A DNA stretch of 5,130 bases. Source: Candidatus Coatesbacteria bacterium RBG_13_66_14. GTDB taxonomy: Bacteria; RBG-13-66-14. The stretch covers positions 569 through 5,698 of the forward strand of contig MFAF01000117.1 in assembly GCA_001774505.1 (NCBI GenBank), read 5' to 3'. The notes below the pieces were generated by a model. That model saw nothing but the letters and a program-made list of their open reading frames with translations. It was not told the origin of the DNA and did not search any database. Below, one piece after another: positions 4,957 to 5,130 of this stretch. A program made the translations under genes and the position numbers. How positions within the stretch are numbered: the first letter of the stretch is position 1; every line of letters starts with the position of its first letter.

Positions 4957-5130
4957 TCAAAGAACGGTCGAGCGGATGTAGGCGATGATGTCGTCGGTGC
5001 TCGTGCCGGGGCCGAAGAGCTTGCCGATGCCGCGCCCCTCCAGCTCGGTCATGTCGTCCTCGGGGATGATGCCGCCGCCGGTGATGATGATGTGGTCGGC
5101 GCCGCGCGCCCGTAAAAGCTCGTGAATCTT
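4957..5130 (-). CDS. mcmA2: Methylmalonyl-CoA mutase cobalamin-binding (small) subunit, C-terminal end only
   Basis: The last 57 residues of a B12-binding domain; the gene enters from the right edge and stops at TGA 4959-4957. The visible sequence has HELLRARGADHIIITGGGIIPEDD-type content (strand plus GGG turn, residues 3-26 of the fragment) and RGIGKLFGPGTSTDDII (33-49). This is the standard ending of methylmalonyl-CoA mutase family B12 domains (ITGGGxIP...FGPGT). The GGG and FGPGT segments lie near the cobalamin nucleotide tail in the Rossmann-like fold. The DxHxxG motif carrying the cobalt-ligand histidine would be upstream, outside the window. A catalytic mutase subunit is encoded at the other end of the operon, so this is most likely a free-standing small subunit of about 130-140 residues. 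A fused second mutase cannot be excluded from what is visible. Confidence 0.9.
   Translation of the reverse strand, partial: KIHELLRARGADHIIITGGGIIPEDDMTELEGRGIGKLFGPGTSTDDIIAYIRSTVL

Noticed and set aside
1..5130. A new defence, mobile or otherwise undescribed system
   Set aside because: All coding capacity is taken by well-known propionyl-CoA/methylmalonyl-CoA enzymes with intact motifs, and the largest gap is 196 nt. Nothing here supports a novel system beyond the structural oddities listed.

Overview
This window is a tightly packed operon fragment from a G+C-rich prokaryote (roughly two thirds G+C by eye, G/C strongly preferred at third codon positions). Every gene I can support is on the minus strand, so the operon reads from right to left. 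It encodes most of a methylmalonyl-CoA pathway. I cannot name the species. The split mutase layout and the short GC-rich intergenic palindromes would fit an uncultured bacterium, but that is inference.

Layout in transcription order: (1) 4957-5130, the C-terminal 57 residues of a cobalamin-binding mutase subunit, cut by the right edge; (2) 3333-4880, the carboxyltransferase (beta) subunit of propionyl-CoA carboxylase; (3) 1821-3323, the biotin carboxylase subunit; (4) 1273-1779, a biotin carboxyl carrier protein with a BT-like front half; (5) 1-1076, the first 358 residues of the methylmalonyl-CoA mutase catalytic subunit, cut by the left edge. The gaps are 76, 9, 41 and 196 nt. The 41-nt gap holds a perfect palindrome. 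The 196-nt gap holds three degenerate copies of a C-rich/G-rich hairpin repeat.

How the genes work together: biotin carboxylase charges the biotin on the carrier with CO2, using ATP and bicarbonate. The carboxyltransferase moves the carboxyl group to propionyl-CoA, giving (S)-methylmalonyl-CoA. After epimerisation by an enzyme not in this window, the two-subunit B12 mutase converts (R)-methylmalonyl-CoA to succinyl-CoA. This links odd-chain fatty acid, branched amino acid or propionate breakdown to the TCA cycle. The mutase can also run in reverse. A free-standing biotin carboxylase beside the carboxyltransferase argues for ATP-driven carboxylation rather than a sodium-pumping decarboxylase.

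I found no mobile element gene, CRISPR array, tRNA, rRNA or defence gene. The pathway is well known. The more unusual points are the split mutase flanking a carboxylase whose alpha subunit is also split, the palindrome between a strong Shine-Dalgarno-like sequence and the carrier start codon, and the reading-frame relationship at that junction.
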